Shown here: positions 33,601 through 46,100 of the stretch, piece after piece
Layout of the letters: each line of letters begins with the position of its first letter
Numbering within the stretch: position 1 is the stretch's first letter
NCBI GenBank assembly: GCA_038501195.1
Contig: JBBPUQ010000002.1
Location: 4,318,501 to 4,382,500 of the forward strand
DNA: 64,000 nucleotides
Source of the DNA: Nemania diffusa
Lineage: Eukaryota > Ascomycota > Sordariomycetes > Xylariales > Xylariaceae
Direction of reading: 5' to 3'
Made by a program: the position numbers and the translations under genes
The notes under the pieces: generated by a model
The model's input: the letters and a program-made list of their open reading frames with translations, nothing else
Databases searched by the model: none
Told to the model about the DNA's origin: nothing

Positions 33601-36600
33601 ATCGAGATGACACGCAGTCAAGACTGATCAGGTGCTTACAGATAGAACCCGATCATCCTGTCGTCGTCTTCAGGCGCCTTCTGGTGGACCAGCCTACTAA
33701 ACTACATACGCAGTAGGTAAGTAGTTGATTTAGCGAGGCGTGAGATTGACAGACAGACGAACAGAAATGGACCCCTCGAGAGATGATGGGAACCAGGTAT
33801 CTAGACCCTCTTTAGTCTAGCCTCTGCTCAGGTCTTGGTACTGCAACGAATTTCTCTTATCGGGTGCAACCACGTCACCACTGCTGCATGTTCTCCCCAC
33901 CGACGGACGCACAAATCGCCATAACCGCTACCACCATAACCATAACGGGGCATAAGGCACCCGCCTAAGTCTTTGTAGGGAGTGGTGATGGCCTCACATC
34001 CCGTGCAGTTGCCGCCTACGGTCTCCGTCTCTTCCGTGTGTCTGTCTGGTTGCCTGTCTGTCTACACACCACTACACAGGATTTGAGAATATAGTATATA
34101 TGAGAGACTATATATAAGACTTGGCGAATAAGAGCTGGAAATGGACCTCCGGGATATGCGATACCTCGGCGATAGGCATCACGACGGAGAGTTCGCAATT
34201 ACAGTATGCCTACCTAGTATAAGTGCTGTAGCCCTATAGTAGATCGAGCCATAGAATAGGCATCAACGTATCAGATAGTACTTCATGCTTCTATTATCGA
34301 TCGCGCGCCTATTACGCAGTCTTGATGAAGGGCGTGACTTGGGTCTCTGGTCCTATTTGACAGCGCTCACACCGTTATGAGCTTGTAAAGTGGACGATGA
34401 ACTGTAGCATCACGGATCAGCACTTATTTTTAGGCGGATCTGAAGCGGGATTCCGGCCTGGGCTTGAATGCATAGGTTAGTTACAGTAGTTGGAAAGGCA
34501 GCCTTCTCTTTCTCTACCTATTACGCTACTACCTAGGTTCCTACAGATTAATGGCCTCCATTTCTCTTGAAGGGAATGGGAGCCGGAACTGTAGCTACAT
34601 CATACATACATACCATACCATACCAGACCTACATAGTGCACGAATCTCCTTTTTTCACCGCCATGTGTGTGCAGTAATCCAATCAGCCACGCGGAGCAGG
34701 GCGCTCCTCTTTATGCATTGTTGATGGATAAGGCCCAGCCCAGCATCACCAGCCCCCTTCCCCCCTCCCCCCTTCCCTCTTCCTTGCTCACCCTCCCCAA
34801 AGCGTCGATGCGCATGTGGCAGACACTGCAGAATATCTAACCAAGGAATCCATCCCCTCAGCCCGCCGGAGATTTGATTCGCTCGGGCCCAGAGGTGCGT
34901 CGCCGGCTGAGGAGCAAAATCAGGGAAGAGGAAAATGGGGCCGAAGGGAAACTCGCGCGCGCGAGAAGCCAAAGGGCTCCAAGGGCTCACCTCACCTTTT
35001 TTTCCCTTCCCACATACCGTATCACTACATAGTATGAGGATACCATCGATTCCCACACACCAATGCATCGGGAGCGCGCTACTGTATCGTGAACAAGGGT
35101 TGCGTATGGATGGATGCGTGGGGTGGGTGGGTATGAACATGGCCCAACGTCGGTTTTTCATGCCTTTTTTTTTCATTCCCTTTTAAATGTACATACACTT
35201 TCTACGTAGTCCTATTTGGTCTGCCTACCTCCATGTAGTAGTAGCAAGTAATAATTGGTCCTGATCTAAGGCGGGTAGGGTAGGTGATAATGCTACTCAA
35301 CCCTTTTATTTTGGGTTGTTTTTTTGTTCCCTTCCGAATCAGCGACGATGCCGCCGCTTGCTGCTCTGCAACTGCGCTGCACTGCACTGCAACCTGACGC
35401 CGCGCAATGCGGTCTATGCAGGTGGGTAATAAAATATGGTCGAGTCCTTTCGCGGGATCGACAAATGATGATCAGCCTGGTGAAGGAGGGGGGGCCGAGG
35501 GGAGGATTCCGTTGGTGATTCGTGAAGAAAAAATAAAATGAATATGAAATTCTGCATTGGGGCGCACGACTATACTCAGCAGCCTCTATAGCCCCAGCAA
35601 AGCCCAGCCATCGAACCAGTCGAGAAGCCCTGTAGAGCCGAGCTAGTCCTACAATGACATAGGTTTCGCCCTTCCATATAGTAGGACGACGGCCTACTGC
35701 ATAGCAGCTACATACTTTCTGCAGCTATAGTAGCAGCCGGCACGAGTTGCGCGCGCGTGGAGTGTAGGGAGGCAGATATGTAAGAAGAATTGGCCTAATA
35801 TTGCGGCCAACCACTGCTGCTGCTCGGGACCAGTTCGCCTGTTATCTACGCTACAGACTTGTATGTATGTATGTATGTATGTATCTACCTAGCAATATTT
35901 CCATCGAACCCATCGCCAGGGTTCGATTAGCGGAGTCTTGCCAGCATCCGTGGCTAGTCCGGAGTCGTGCGCTTCGGGGATAAAATGGGTATCATACTAA
36001 CAATAATATGAATGAATACGTATGATGATGGCGGCTGTGAATGAGGGAGATGATACTGTACAGAGGTAGTCTTCCCTAAGGAGCTCGGTTCCCGTATTCG
36101 TCGCGACAGAACTTGCCGTTCTTAGCATCCGACTATACATGATATTACGACTACCTACTTACATACTTACGACCTAGTGTAATGTTGGGGGTGGTCAGGT
36201 AGGGTCGTATCAACGCATCGCACCAGTAGACAGGCCAAATCTAAGTTCAAGATCAGTCAGGAAACGCGCCTTGCTACGCTATACTGGAAAGAAGGGGATG
36301 GAAAAGCCAAGACCTGATTGATGGAGTCAGTCGGTCTAGCGTTGCGTCTGGGACGGTACACTAGCCGGCTGCGGCTCGCTGGCTCGAGATTGGATAGATG
36401 CAGTGGAAAACATGCAGACACACAGACCCTGCTGCAATGCCCTAATGCAACCTCCTGATGCAACGCCAGGGCACTCGCAAGCCCTGCCCATCCTACGAGC
36501 TTTTTGGAAGAAAGTAAGGCGGGTGGCTTCGACTGCTGCTGGCGAATCAGGCGTGCCGTTCTCGCGGATGAACCATTATCGTGGGCGAGAGACGAGACTC

Positions 36601-37670
36601 CAGAGATGCGCGTCGCTAAGTCATGTGAAATCGAATGAGAACTACTATCAGGAGATTCTGGCCAAAGCATGACATTCATGTTACACATCTCACTGCAGGT
36701 CAAAAGACAAAATCTTGGAATATGTTGGAGTATATATCAGCGATGTGACTCGCTTCAACATTGATTGTATTTGGGGCTGTGATGAGTCTATCTTGTACGA
36801 TATACTTTCTCCAGAACCCAGGGGCTCGCTAGGCTCGATGGCCAAGCGTCCACCACCGTAGAAAACGTAACGTATTTGTTGTAGTAGTGACTAACACACC
36901 AGCTCTTTGCAGGCGATGTGCGTCGTCGATGGGCTGTTGACCCTTCTTTGTTCTAATGTCGTGTCCCATGAACCTCCTAAACACCCCCCCTAATCCGGAG
37001 CGTCGCAGGCTCGTGTATCGAGATATCGTTCTTCAAGCCCTCACCCTCCTATGAAACAGGAAATATTGTGGTATCATCCAAGCGAAAGTCTTCCAGTCCT
37101 CCTCTCTAGTCGGGCTCCTCCGTAGCCAACGGTTGACAGATTAAACATGTAATCAGCAAAGCCGCTCCAGTCTTGTGGGGAGAAAAAGTTCCAATGCCGT
37201 GAGATCCTGCGCCATATAAAAATGCTGTGGACATGCGCGTTCCCGGATTAATAAATATGTGCCTCGACTCCGCGGTCGCCACGTCTTCGTTGGTTGATAC
37301 TTTCGAGTATCCCGCTTAACTCCACGCTGTAATACAGACAAAAAAAGAGAAAGGAAATTTGATCATAATAGATACAGTCCAAACGATAGAAGTCCCAGAC
37401 TTTTTTGTTCTTTTGAAATCCTTGAAAGATTGGTAGTCCGGGTACCACCTGCCCGGCGGCCGGTGATGTTTCATTAAAAACACATAGTTGAAATGTAGAT
37501 AGTTGTCGTGGGCATAGCCTAGAAGTAATGGGCCGAAAGAGAGCGAATGAAGACTCAAGGGTGTATAAGTTCGTGGTCCTAATAAGGTCCCAAATAAAGA
37601 GCAACATGAAAATTGAAAGTGGGCCATGTCCCAAAACTAGGACGACAACACTCCAAATAGATCAGTGAAG
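30691..37670. other. Gene-free stretch (7.0 kb)
   Basis: No coding sequence is supported. Open frames are short, overlap on both strands and lack motifs. Visible features are a polypyrimidine tract at about 34745-34800, a (GTAT)6 repeat at 35861-35884, and TACTGTA/TACATAC-rich patches around 32360-32410 and 34600-34640. Confidence 0.55.
35861..35884. repeat. (GTAT)6 microsatellite
   Basis: Six perfect tetranucleotide copies in intergenic DNA. Confidence 0.95.
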
Positions 37671-39245
37671 CTAGTAAAAACCCTGGATATTGGCCAATAA
37701 GTGAAATTGGGGTTGATAGAAAGGATTAGGTTGGTGAAACTGCGGTGCTTGCGCATAACGATTCACGACATCCCATAAATAGGGGATCGTGAACTTGTTC
37801 GCAACACAGCTGGGCTGAGTGAGACCTGGATCGGTACAGGGGTTGCAAGCCTGGTAAGCTCCATGAATGGCTCCGGTGTGCTGCGGAACAAATTCCTGTG
37901 GAAAAGTCATTTTGGGCTCCTCTGGGTCGAACATTTGCGGTTCCGGCATGGAGATTTCCCCATCCGGCGTTTCGAAGAGCTCATCATCCAAATCCTCGAT
38001 CGTCGAGCAGCTCGATGTAAGAGAGCCTTCATCCGAGGAGCAGGTAGACTCTCCATCCGAGTCGGAGTTGGTGGGGGAAAGCGGCGCGTCATAAGGCATG
38101 CTGTCTATGGCGTCCGCGTATTGAACGTATTCAGGTTCAGGTGATGCCGGAGGCGTGATTAATGCCTCAGGCACCGCCGGAGTGGTAAGTTTGGAGCAAG
38201 CCAGGATTCTATTCCTCAGCTCTGGTAACGTAATTCTCTCATCTGGGTTCCTAGTAAAAATTTGGCCCAGTATATCGTTTAGGTCGTCAGATAATGGCAA
38301 AATGGTCCTCAGGAAATCCTGACTCTTGGTAAAAGCGCGGTATGTGGAATCCTCAAAGGAAGCCTGCCTCCACGGATTGCGGCCGCACGTCAAGTTTACC
38401 AAGATGACACCAAGGGACCATACATCATTAGGAGCGCAATAGTAAAAGGGCCTCCAAGACGACGGATCCAGGCATTCTATAACGAGTAGAGAGAGAGTCA
38501 GTTGACATCCAGAGGTTGATTCGTTCGCACGACAAGAAATCCTACCTGGAGACATGTAAAATGTCGAACCGCATCCGTAGTCCTCGGATCGATCATTTGA
38601 GGTGGCCAAGCCAAAGTCCGCCAGCTTCACGGTATCGCCCTGGTTCGAGACAAGGATATTCTCCGGTTTGAGATCCCTATGGTAGATACCCAATGCGTGG
38701 CAATGTTCAACGGCATCCAGGATTTGAAGAAAAACACTTTTTACCATGTCGTCCTTACCCACATACTGGCCACGATCTGTTATATTGAAGAACAGGTCTC
38801 CCTCCGAGCAGTACTCTAGCACCACGTAGACGCAGTCTGGGTCCTCGACAATCTTGTGCATGGAAACAACATTGGGATGAGCGGAAGCCAGGTAGTGAAG
38901 TCGAAGCTCTCGGTGCTGGAAGTCTAGCTGTCGCCTGTCTAGGGGTGATCCATCGGCATTAAACTTGCTGAGCGTCTTAACGGCATATTGAATCCTTGTG
39001 GTGATGTCGACGGCCAGGTAAACTACGCCGTAGGCGCCGGTACCAATGATCTTTACCAACTGCAGACTCTCGCCTAGAAACTTGCCGAGTCTATCCTCGG
39101 GAGCAACAGGAGTGTAGCGCACGAATGGCTGTTGTAGATATGCGTTCTTGTTGCCTTCGTACAATGGGGATGCCGGCGGCGTGGGATATCCGTATACTGC
39201 TGCATTATTCATGGTATCCTGGAAAATTGAGGGTCCTGATTCCAA
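37671..39245 (-). CDS. Ran1/Pat1-type serine/threonine protein kinase
   Basis: Two exons (39245-38546 and 38476-37671) give 501 residues. The kinase domain starts after a short leader with YPTPPASP. It has the glycine loop GTGAYGVVY (68-76), catalytic Lys90 (QYAVK), HRDLKPENIL (189-198), DFGLAT (210-215) and, after splicing, YMSPE as the APE motif. YCAPNDVWSLGVILVNLTCGRNPW then marks it as the Ran1/Vhs1/Sks1 group, kinases of nutrient and meiotic control in yeasts. The 69-nt intron GTAGGA...TATAG has no stop and is a multiple of three, so the unspliced frame stays open. Keeping it would insert 23 residues between Pro and Glu of SPE. The C-terminal 150 residues are acidic, Ser-rich and disordered. 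A second in-frame ATG at 39212 is an alternative start. Confidence 0.9.
   Translation of the reverse strand: MESGPSIFQDTMNNAAVYGYPTPPASPLYEGNKNAYLQQPFVRYTPVAPEDRLGKFLGESLQLVKIIGTGAYGVVYLAVDITTRIQYAVKTLSKFNADGSPLDRRQLDFQHRELRLHYLASAHPNVVSMHKIVEDPDCVYVVLEYCSEGDLFFNITDRGQYVGKDDMVKSVFLQILDAVEHCHALGIYHRDLKPENILVSNQGDTVKLADFGLATSNDRSEDYGCGSTFYMSPGRISCRANESTSGCQLTLSLLVIECLDPSSWRPFYYCAPNDVWSLGVILVNLTCGRNPWRQASFEDSTYRAFTKSQDFLRTILPLSDDLNDILGQIFTRNPDERITLPELRNRILACSKLTTPAVPEALITPPASPEPEYVQYADAIDSMPYDAPLSPTNSDSDGESTCSSDEGSLTSSCSTIEDLDDELFETPDGEISMPEPQMFDPEEPKMTFPQEFVPQHTGAIHGAYQACNPCTDPGLTQPSCVANKFTIPYLWDVVNRYAQAPQFHQPNPFYQPQFHLLANIQGFY
38477..38545 (-). other. Stop-free 69-nt intron of the Ran1-type kinase
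   Basis: Its donor is GTAGGA and its acceptor TTATAG. The length is exactly 23 codons without a stop. Removing it restores YMSPECLDPSSW, the kinase consensus. Confidence 0.85.
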
Positions 39246-39453
39246 TATCCGGGCTTGATTTTTTCCTAGATAAGAAAAGGAAAGGAAATGGTAGAGAAGA
39301 CGATCTTTTTTTTACAAGAAAACGACGTCCTCAACTAAAGCAAGAGCCAAAGAAAGAAAATTCACGGCGGAAGACCCTGGGTCGAATATCCAAGAGGGCA
39401 AAGTAACAAGTCCAGGAAACCCACACGGCTGTGATAGCTTCCGGCGCGTCGGT

Positions 39454-39503
39454 GGAGAGAAGGTGAGAGAGGGGAGAGAGAGAGAGAGAGGGAGGGGGAG
39501 GAT
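39454..39503. repeat. (GA)n-rich purine tract
   Basis: A GAGA-rich run lies about 210-260 bp upstream of the kinase start. It reads as CT-rich on the coding strand, a common element of fungal promoters and leaders. Confidence 0.8.
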
Positions 39504-39884
39504 AACTCAAGCGTAGTGAGTGATCATTGGGTTCTCTGGCGCTGGTGATAGTTTAAAAATGGTTATTGTATGTTGTAGAGAGTGAGATGAATAGTTGTGA
39601 GGTTTTGAAGCAACTTCAGCACGCAACAAGACGCGGCTTGCGGGAGATAGATGTACTTAGATATTATACGTAGATATTTGGATTCGGGATATCAATGCTC
39701 TTGGGTAGTATAGGTCCCGTATTACATACTATAGGATACACAGTACATCCTTAGTAGAGAAAGAGAGACAAGGGTCTGTCTTGGGTTGTTTGGATCAACC
39801 GTCCTTCGCCTTTCGCCTTGGCTAGCTTGGGTGAGATAGAGCTACATAGTGACTGACTGTCTGTGTGTGTAATAAACAGCCACT

Positions 39885-39966
39885 TCATCCACCTTTCATC
39901 CACTCGCCCACTCATCCACCCCGTCCACTCACACCCATCCCATCCACCCATCCACTCCACCCTTGT
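39885..39966. repeat. Degenerate CATCCAC/CACTC repeats
   Basis: About ten imperfect copies of a C-rich 7-9-bp unit based on CATCCAC or CCACTC. The region is non-coding as far as I can tell. Confidence 0.7.
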
Positions 39967-42933
39967 CTCACACAGGCCCTCGCACCCGCACGCCTGCACG
40001 CCTGCGCGAGCTATTCTTAAATTCGATGGCGCTAGCCGTAAAGGCGGCCTGCCCTGCCTAGCTACTTACACTACATAATATGGCGTATACTAGGTACTTA
40101 TTGTACATACATACCTACATACATACATACCAGTATTCTGTATTCCTCTTCGACTTCTCTTCCTGTACGTATATGTAGACACGGGTGGGAACATTGCTGG
40201 GAGCTGTGACTGGAGTGGTATGTACCGTACATACATTCTAGGTACGCGTACGTACTGTATGTAGGTACAGATAAAAAACTGCACATTTAGTACCTACATG
40301 CCTACATACATTACACCATACATACCACCCTAATATAAGTACATATGTAGTGTGGTATGTAAGTACATACATACCAGGTAGGCATGTAGATGGAGTCTTG
40401 GAAAACTCTCAGGCCAGACGGAGACAGGCGAACAGGGAGGCCAGGGAGGAGGAGGAGACCCAGACAGACCACCAGGCGGCGGCGGCGGAATGGGTCCAGT
40501 GGTTCCAGGGCGCTCCACTTGGAGGGAACGAACGGACGAGCAAGTCAAGACAGGCAAGGATCGAGGGTTGCAGCGCGCTATGTACTGATGTACCGATGTA
40601 TACGGACTAAGATTTTCCCTGGTAGTATACGAGGAAACGAAAGCAAGGGTCAGTCAGTCAGTCTGACACAAAAAAAAAAATAAGTGGTCCACTCAAACAC
40701 TTTGCTGTTATTAGTCGGGCATGTTGCTTATTAGGTGGTGTGTGCCATTCTGGCCACGAGCCTGTCCAATATTTAATACCACCCCCGGCTAGCAAGGATA
40801 TTAGTGTGGTCATAGTCGCCCTATAAAGTTAGACGAGCCACTCAGCCCCTTGTCCCAAGAAAGAAGAAGCGGGCAGCGGCGGGTGAAGATGAACAAAAAA
40901 AAATAATAAAATTCAATGGATGGAGAAAGAATCGGAGGAAAAAAGGGGGGCGTGCGTGTGATCAGTCGATAGAGATCCAGGCAATAGTAGGACATTTTCG
41001 GCTGCCAGCGACAAGTCGAACACTGGTGAGTGGCTGCTGACACACTCTCATCCTCCCGTCTTGTCGTTGGTGTGGCCTCTTTTTGTTCACTGGGGCAAAA
41101 ATCGTCATAATTCACCAGCCCGTGACTCGCATAGTTTTCCTTCTTCGCCTGAATTGCGGCGAGTTTGCCGGGCGCTTCATCGTGAAAGAAAACATATCCC
41201 TCCTTCACGGCAGATACCTGTCTACTTACTCTACCTGTGTGGTCCCTTTCATCGTATACATACGCGTACAATTAGGCAAACCCGTAACCACAGTACTGGT
41301 ACATCGATGTATCGTGCCTGCTGCGATCGCATAACAAACACGATGGGGCTGTTACGGTAGGCATTTCTTTGTTCCTTGAGTGGTATGTCGTCTAGTCGTA
41401 CCTGAGATAGTGTTGGACGAGCTCCTGAGACATAGCACTCACCTTGCAGGGCATACCTCGTCATTCGAGGGGTCCCTTTTTACAAAATAATGCCAGGGCT
41501 GATCAAGGCTACATCTGTGCTTGTGAGGCACGTAGGTAGACTAGGTAGTTTAGTTTATGTAAGGTATCTAAGTGGTGTAGGGTTTGGAAGTAATGAATAG
41601 GAGTCGTCACAGTCATCATCATAACTCGCTTCATCTTCCTCATCCTCTCCCTACCCTTATGCGTAGACTAGGGAATCAATCGATCGTCAGATTGTTTGTG
41701 GAGATCGTTGATGGAAGGATTCTACTTCCTTGGCGCCTCACACCCTACGTATACTACCTATGTACAGAGATAGCCGCTACACTCATCTTGGACTTGCACG
41801 TTTGGCAGCCTAGACAGAGCTAGGTATGCTCACGAACTCGCATATACGCTATTTTATTGCATGTGTGTCTCGGACGGACGAACAGTCGCATGTTTCTCAG
41901 ACGGACTTACAGCTGGCAATGCCACCTCTGGTGCTGTTTCGGGCCACTAGGAACACCACATGATAGCCATACACCAATCTCTAAGAGCCCTTTGCCCTTT
42001 GCCCTGAGAGCTGAGTGAGGTATGTCTGCGTAATGGCAGTAAATAGCCACGAGGCGTAGCGGTTTCGGTCAGCGGCAAAGAGGGTGTCTCGCTCACAGTA
42101 ATGCTAGCCAGCGCGCTCTACCTGGAACAGAGCAGGCCACTCGGGCGACGAACCAGCCGGTCAATCCTTTTGGGCAATGCCCGCCTACTCAGTAATTACG
42201 CAGTACATGCTGCGTCCATACTCTGTAGTCGCCAATGGCACAGCAACACTGCGCGTGCAGTACCAATGCATACCTAAGGCACATATTCCGTACTTACTCT
42301 GTAGGGTGGGCGGGTATGCCGTATTCTCAGTATACTGCCTACTTACAGTATGCGTACGCAGTGTGTAAGTAGCGTAAGTATAAGTAGTGAATAGTGAATA
42401 GTGAGTGGTGAGTGGTGAGGAGTGAGGGAGCGGGATAGATGTCTGCATGCAGAGGGCGGTTTGTATGGCCAATGGCAGCGGTAGCTCGTCAGCCACCTGA
42501 GACGCTGATTCGCCCGTGGCAGCTCTGGCTTCGAGGGTTGCATGTATTTTTGCCTTTGGGATGCCATTGCCGCCATATTGCCATTGGCCACACAGATGAA
42601 CCGCACGATTATCTCCGACTTGGGTGGGTGGGAATGATGGACAGTCCTGGTCAGTTCTGGTCCTCTTGCCCGTGTCCCATGCAACAGCCTTGCAAGAAAT
42701 CACAAATCGGTTTGGCAAGTTTAAACATCCTAGGGAGAAGTGAGGCTGTCCGGGCCGGGGGGCTCGACCACCAACCGAGCAAGCCCGCCAATAAGCAGCC
42801 AAAGGCCCTCCGTGCGGACGAAGCCAATGACCTTTTAAAATGAGATGGATGGCGACCGATGCAAAGCGAATCACTCGGATGTGAACGTGCACTTCCTTCG
42901 CATACAGATACCTACATGTAAACGAATAACCTA

Positions 42934-43121
42934 TCCCTTTGAGTGCCGTTTCCGCACCGCGACTTAAAAAGTGGAATAATGGGGCCGCTCGTACAGATGC
43001 ATACACCCAATAAGAGTATAAATAATGCTCGGATAATCGTTTTATTGGGTGTAAACATGCCTGCGAGCGGCCCCGTTATTCCACTTTTTAAGTCGCGGTG
43101 CGGAAACGGCACTCAAAGGGA
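42934..43121. mobile_element. 188-bp foldback element / MITE flanked by TA
   Basis: The two ends form a long terminal inverted repeat. The first 46 bases (starting TCCCTTTGAGTGCCGTTTCC) equal the reverse complement of the last 46 exactly. Pairing continues with one mismatch through GGGGCCGCTCG, and again through ACACCCAATAA, leaving a loop of only about 28 nt (43014-43041). TA dinucleotides directly flank both ends (42932-42933 and 43122-43123), as for Tc1/mariner-type target duplication. There is no room for a transposase, so the element is non-autonomous. High arm identity suggests recent insertion or hairpin-driven repair. Confidence 0.85.
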
Positions 43122-46100
43122 TACGTATGTATAGAATACTGCGTACTGTAAAGAGTGCCTACACTATCTACATCTACGGTATACGATATAATACGATATA
43201 CCGACCTACGCAGTATGCATAGAGAGTACTTACACCCACTAGACACTCTAGATACTCTGCCTACATACAGTACACCACCCTACGAGCAATACGCAAATCG
43301 CAAATAACCGGCTTTGCTGACTTGCCAAGCGCACAGAATAAAGCATACCTACATAGAGCAGAAATCATGATGAATGATATGGCTCGCCTCTTTTTGGGCC
43401 TGACGAGTTGCGAGACAAATTGCGAGGCGTCGCGAATCATCTTTCTCCTTACCGCGATTCGCTTTGCGAGGTCTCATGTGAATCAAATCAGTTTCCCGAT
43501 ATGAGTACTTACAGTACATAAATATGGCCCTTACGTATATCGCTTAATACAGCATAGGTTGTTTGAAACTCACCGCCAGATCGCAGGTTCAGCGCCAATT
43601 ACTCCTTTAGGCTATTCGCATCACGACACGATAGGGAGAGCGAGAATCGTCAAGTGTTGCTCGTATGTCTACTGAGTACTATGTACACTACTGCGTACAC
43701 TGCGCACTTACTGTACTATTAATCGGGTGCTCTGTGGGTGACGACGGGATCGCCACGGGGTTAGATATGCGAAGATATGTACTCACGGCATCCTTTGTAT
43801 GTAGGACTCGATAAACAATTTTAACCTCCGGACGCAAATAGTAGGCATCAAGACACGCGTTTGAATGAAACTACCGTCGGCGATCCTACCCCCCACCGCG
43901 TTGATGCCCCCTCTGCATTCATAGGCTTGTACTTACTTACATTCCGCATTGGTAGGTTAGGTAGGCAGAGGGTAGGCAAGTAGATAGGTATCTCACATAG
44001 CGTAGACTAGTCTACATAGCTGGCTGGCTACTATGCGTAGAGCATCCATCCCTCAAGGAAATGTCCGAGACACTGGGCACGCCAGGAAACGAACGGCTCA
44101 CCATATCACGAGGTCGTCGCATCTCTCAGACGTTTCTCAAACTGCCTTCCACCGCACTAATGACGACGAGTACGCACGCCATACGCTGGGCTAGCTATGT
44201 AAGTAGCTGGGTATAAGCCCATCTCAGTCTCGCGTCTCGCCGAAGTTAAACCTGCGCACATATAGGTAGGTAGGGCATTTGATCGGCATGGGAGGACGGG
44301 ACCAGGGTCGGCGGCGTGGCAGTGCAGAGTCAATTTCATCTCGCTAGGCAATTGATTGCCTACCATTTGAAACTTGTGGGTGTGTTTTCGAAGGAGGCCG
44401 AGAGAGAGACAGAGAGAACAAAAACAATATACCGCGTTATGCCGCATGTCGTCACTATCACGTTTTCCCTTGCCAAACGCCCGCGTGGAAACCGTTGCGC
44501 CCCCCAGCTGGAATCTCTCTTCGAGATCGTCGACGCCATTCCTAGCTGCCTGATCCGGTTTAGTAATTTGACGTCAAGGCCCGGTATGGTGGATGATCCG
44601 ATTCCTCGGCAGATGCCTCGCGAGTTGGGTCTAGTGCTGGTAGGCATCTCATTTGTGTGAAACAGCTTGGTATGGAGTGTATTCCTTGTCATCAAAGCAT
44701 ACCTACATACTTACATACTACTGTATGTACTGCGTACCTACTTACTTACAAGACTTACTCACATCTTGTAAGTAGCATTATTCTGTATGTACTGTCTCTA
44801 TGTGAAAGAAATCCAGTAGAATTCCGCGTCCTCCCCCCCTCCCTACTATGTATGACTTGCAGTGCGCATTTATTTTCACGTGGTAGGTCCATCAAGGGTT
44901 AATGCCTCAATCCTCGATATCACCCAACTCAATATCACACAATAAGTGCGCAGCATCCAAGTATTGCACTTCATGATCCAACCCGACCAATTTAAATCCG
45001 ATGTGTATAAACCCAAACGAGGCGGGTCTTGTCACCCTACGATACTACATACCTACCATCCTATGATGTGCCATCCTGGGGCCGCTTGGTGGTTGATGAT
45101 GCTGATGCTGATGTGAGAATCCAGATCTCCTATATGGCTTACTCTCTCTCTCTCCCTACTTAGTATACAACTAGGACGTAGTGTAGATCGGACGATGAAA
45201 GGGTAGCACGTTCGGTTATCAAACATGGCTTTGCATAATGTTGATCCTCCCCAAGGGTCAACTGCTATTCGCCAATACTGTAGCTATTACCTATCTAGTG
45301 AGAGACGTCAAACGTTCGACCAGTATCGTGTACGCTACTCGTTCGACCCACCGCCGTTGTTCATCACCAAGGATAGACTGTAAAGTACCTACATACTTAC
45401 ACTACACTATCCTACATATCGTCAATGCACGTTTCCCAATGGCAGATCCGACCCCCAACGGGACCTTGTCCGTGATGGCGGCGACTATCGGTTTCTCTCT
45501 CTGTTCAAAGCTACGATTAACCCAGTCCGCCGTGTGGGTGAGGGTGGCGCTCTAATGCATGCCGTGCCAGACTCATGACGCAGAACCTGCCTGATCCCCC
45601 AGCGTCCCGGGGCGAGATCTGACATGTCAGCCTCCTTCGGTTGCCCGCATCCAATCCACACATAACCACATAGCTAGGTATGTATACTGACTGTCGGTGG
45701 CTGGACTATAGACTGGCCTACGCATAGCCGGAACAACGACGGTGGCCCGGCAGCAGGCTACGGCATATGCACAGGTAGGTAGGTAGGCAGGTATCAATAA
45801 TCAATATTTCAAGACGGTAATCTCCACAAGCCACAGGTGTCGACGCAATACTGTGCACACGAGATTACGAAGCTGCTCGACTGCCGCGCGCTAGGGAGGA
45901 GGACGAGTGTGCGCCGTAACTCACTTTCAGCTGCAGCCTCAATGCCTTGCGTGTCTATCAGCAAAAAAACATGACACTCCCGCCCTCGCAACTGGTGCGC
46001 GCTAGCCGTGGTGCCTGGTGACAACGAACGACCCGAGACATTCCCCATGTATTGCTGGGATTGGCTGGCCGGGATATCCCATCGACACTTTTAAACACAA

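Noticed and set aside
34655..35176. Overlapping frames of 173 (minus), 73 and 83 (plus) codons
   Set aside because: Low-complexity polypyrimidine DNA with opposing frames and no family motif or splice support.
35920..35950. tRNA B-box-like string AGGGTTCGATTAGC
   Set aside because: No matching A-box, acceptor stem or anticodon arm upstream. No other tRNA candidate survived a by-eye search for GGTTCGANNCC on either strand.
37863..38144. Plus-strand frames opposite the Ran1-type kinase C-terminus
   Set aside because: Shadows of the acidic Ser-rich tail of the kinase.
42185..43006. Long minus-strand open frame of 273 codons
   Set aside because: It runs through the end of the inverted-repeat element and through TACTGTA-type repeats. 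It has no motif and overlaps opposing frames, so it is a chance frame.
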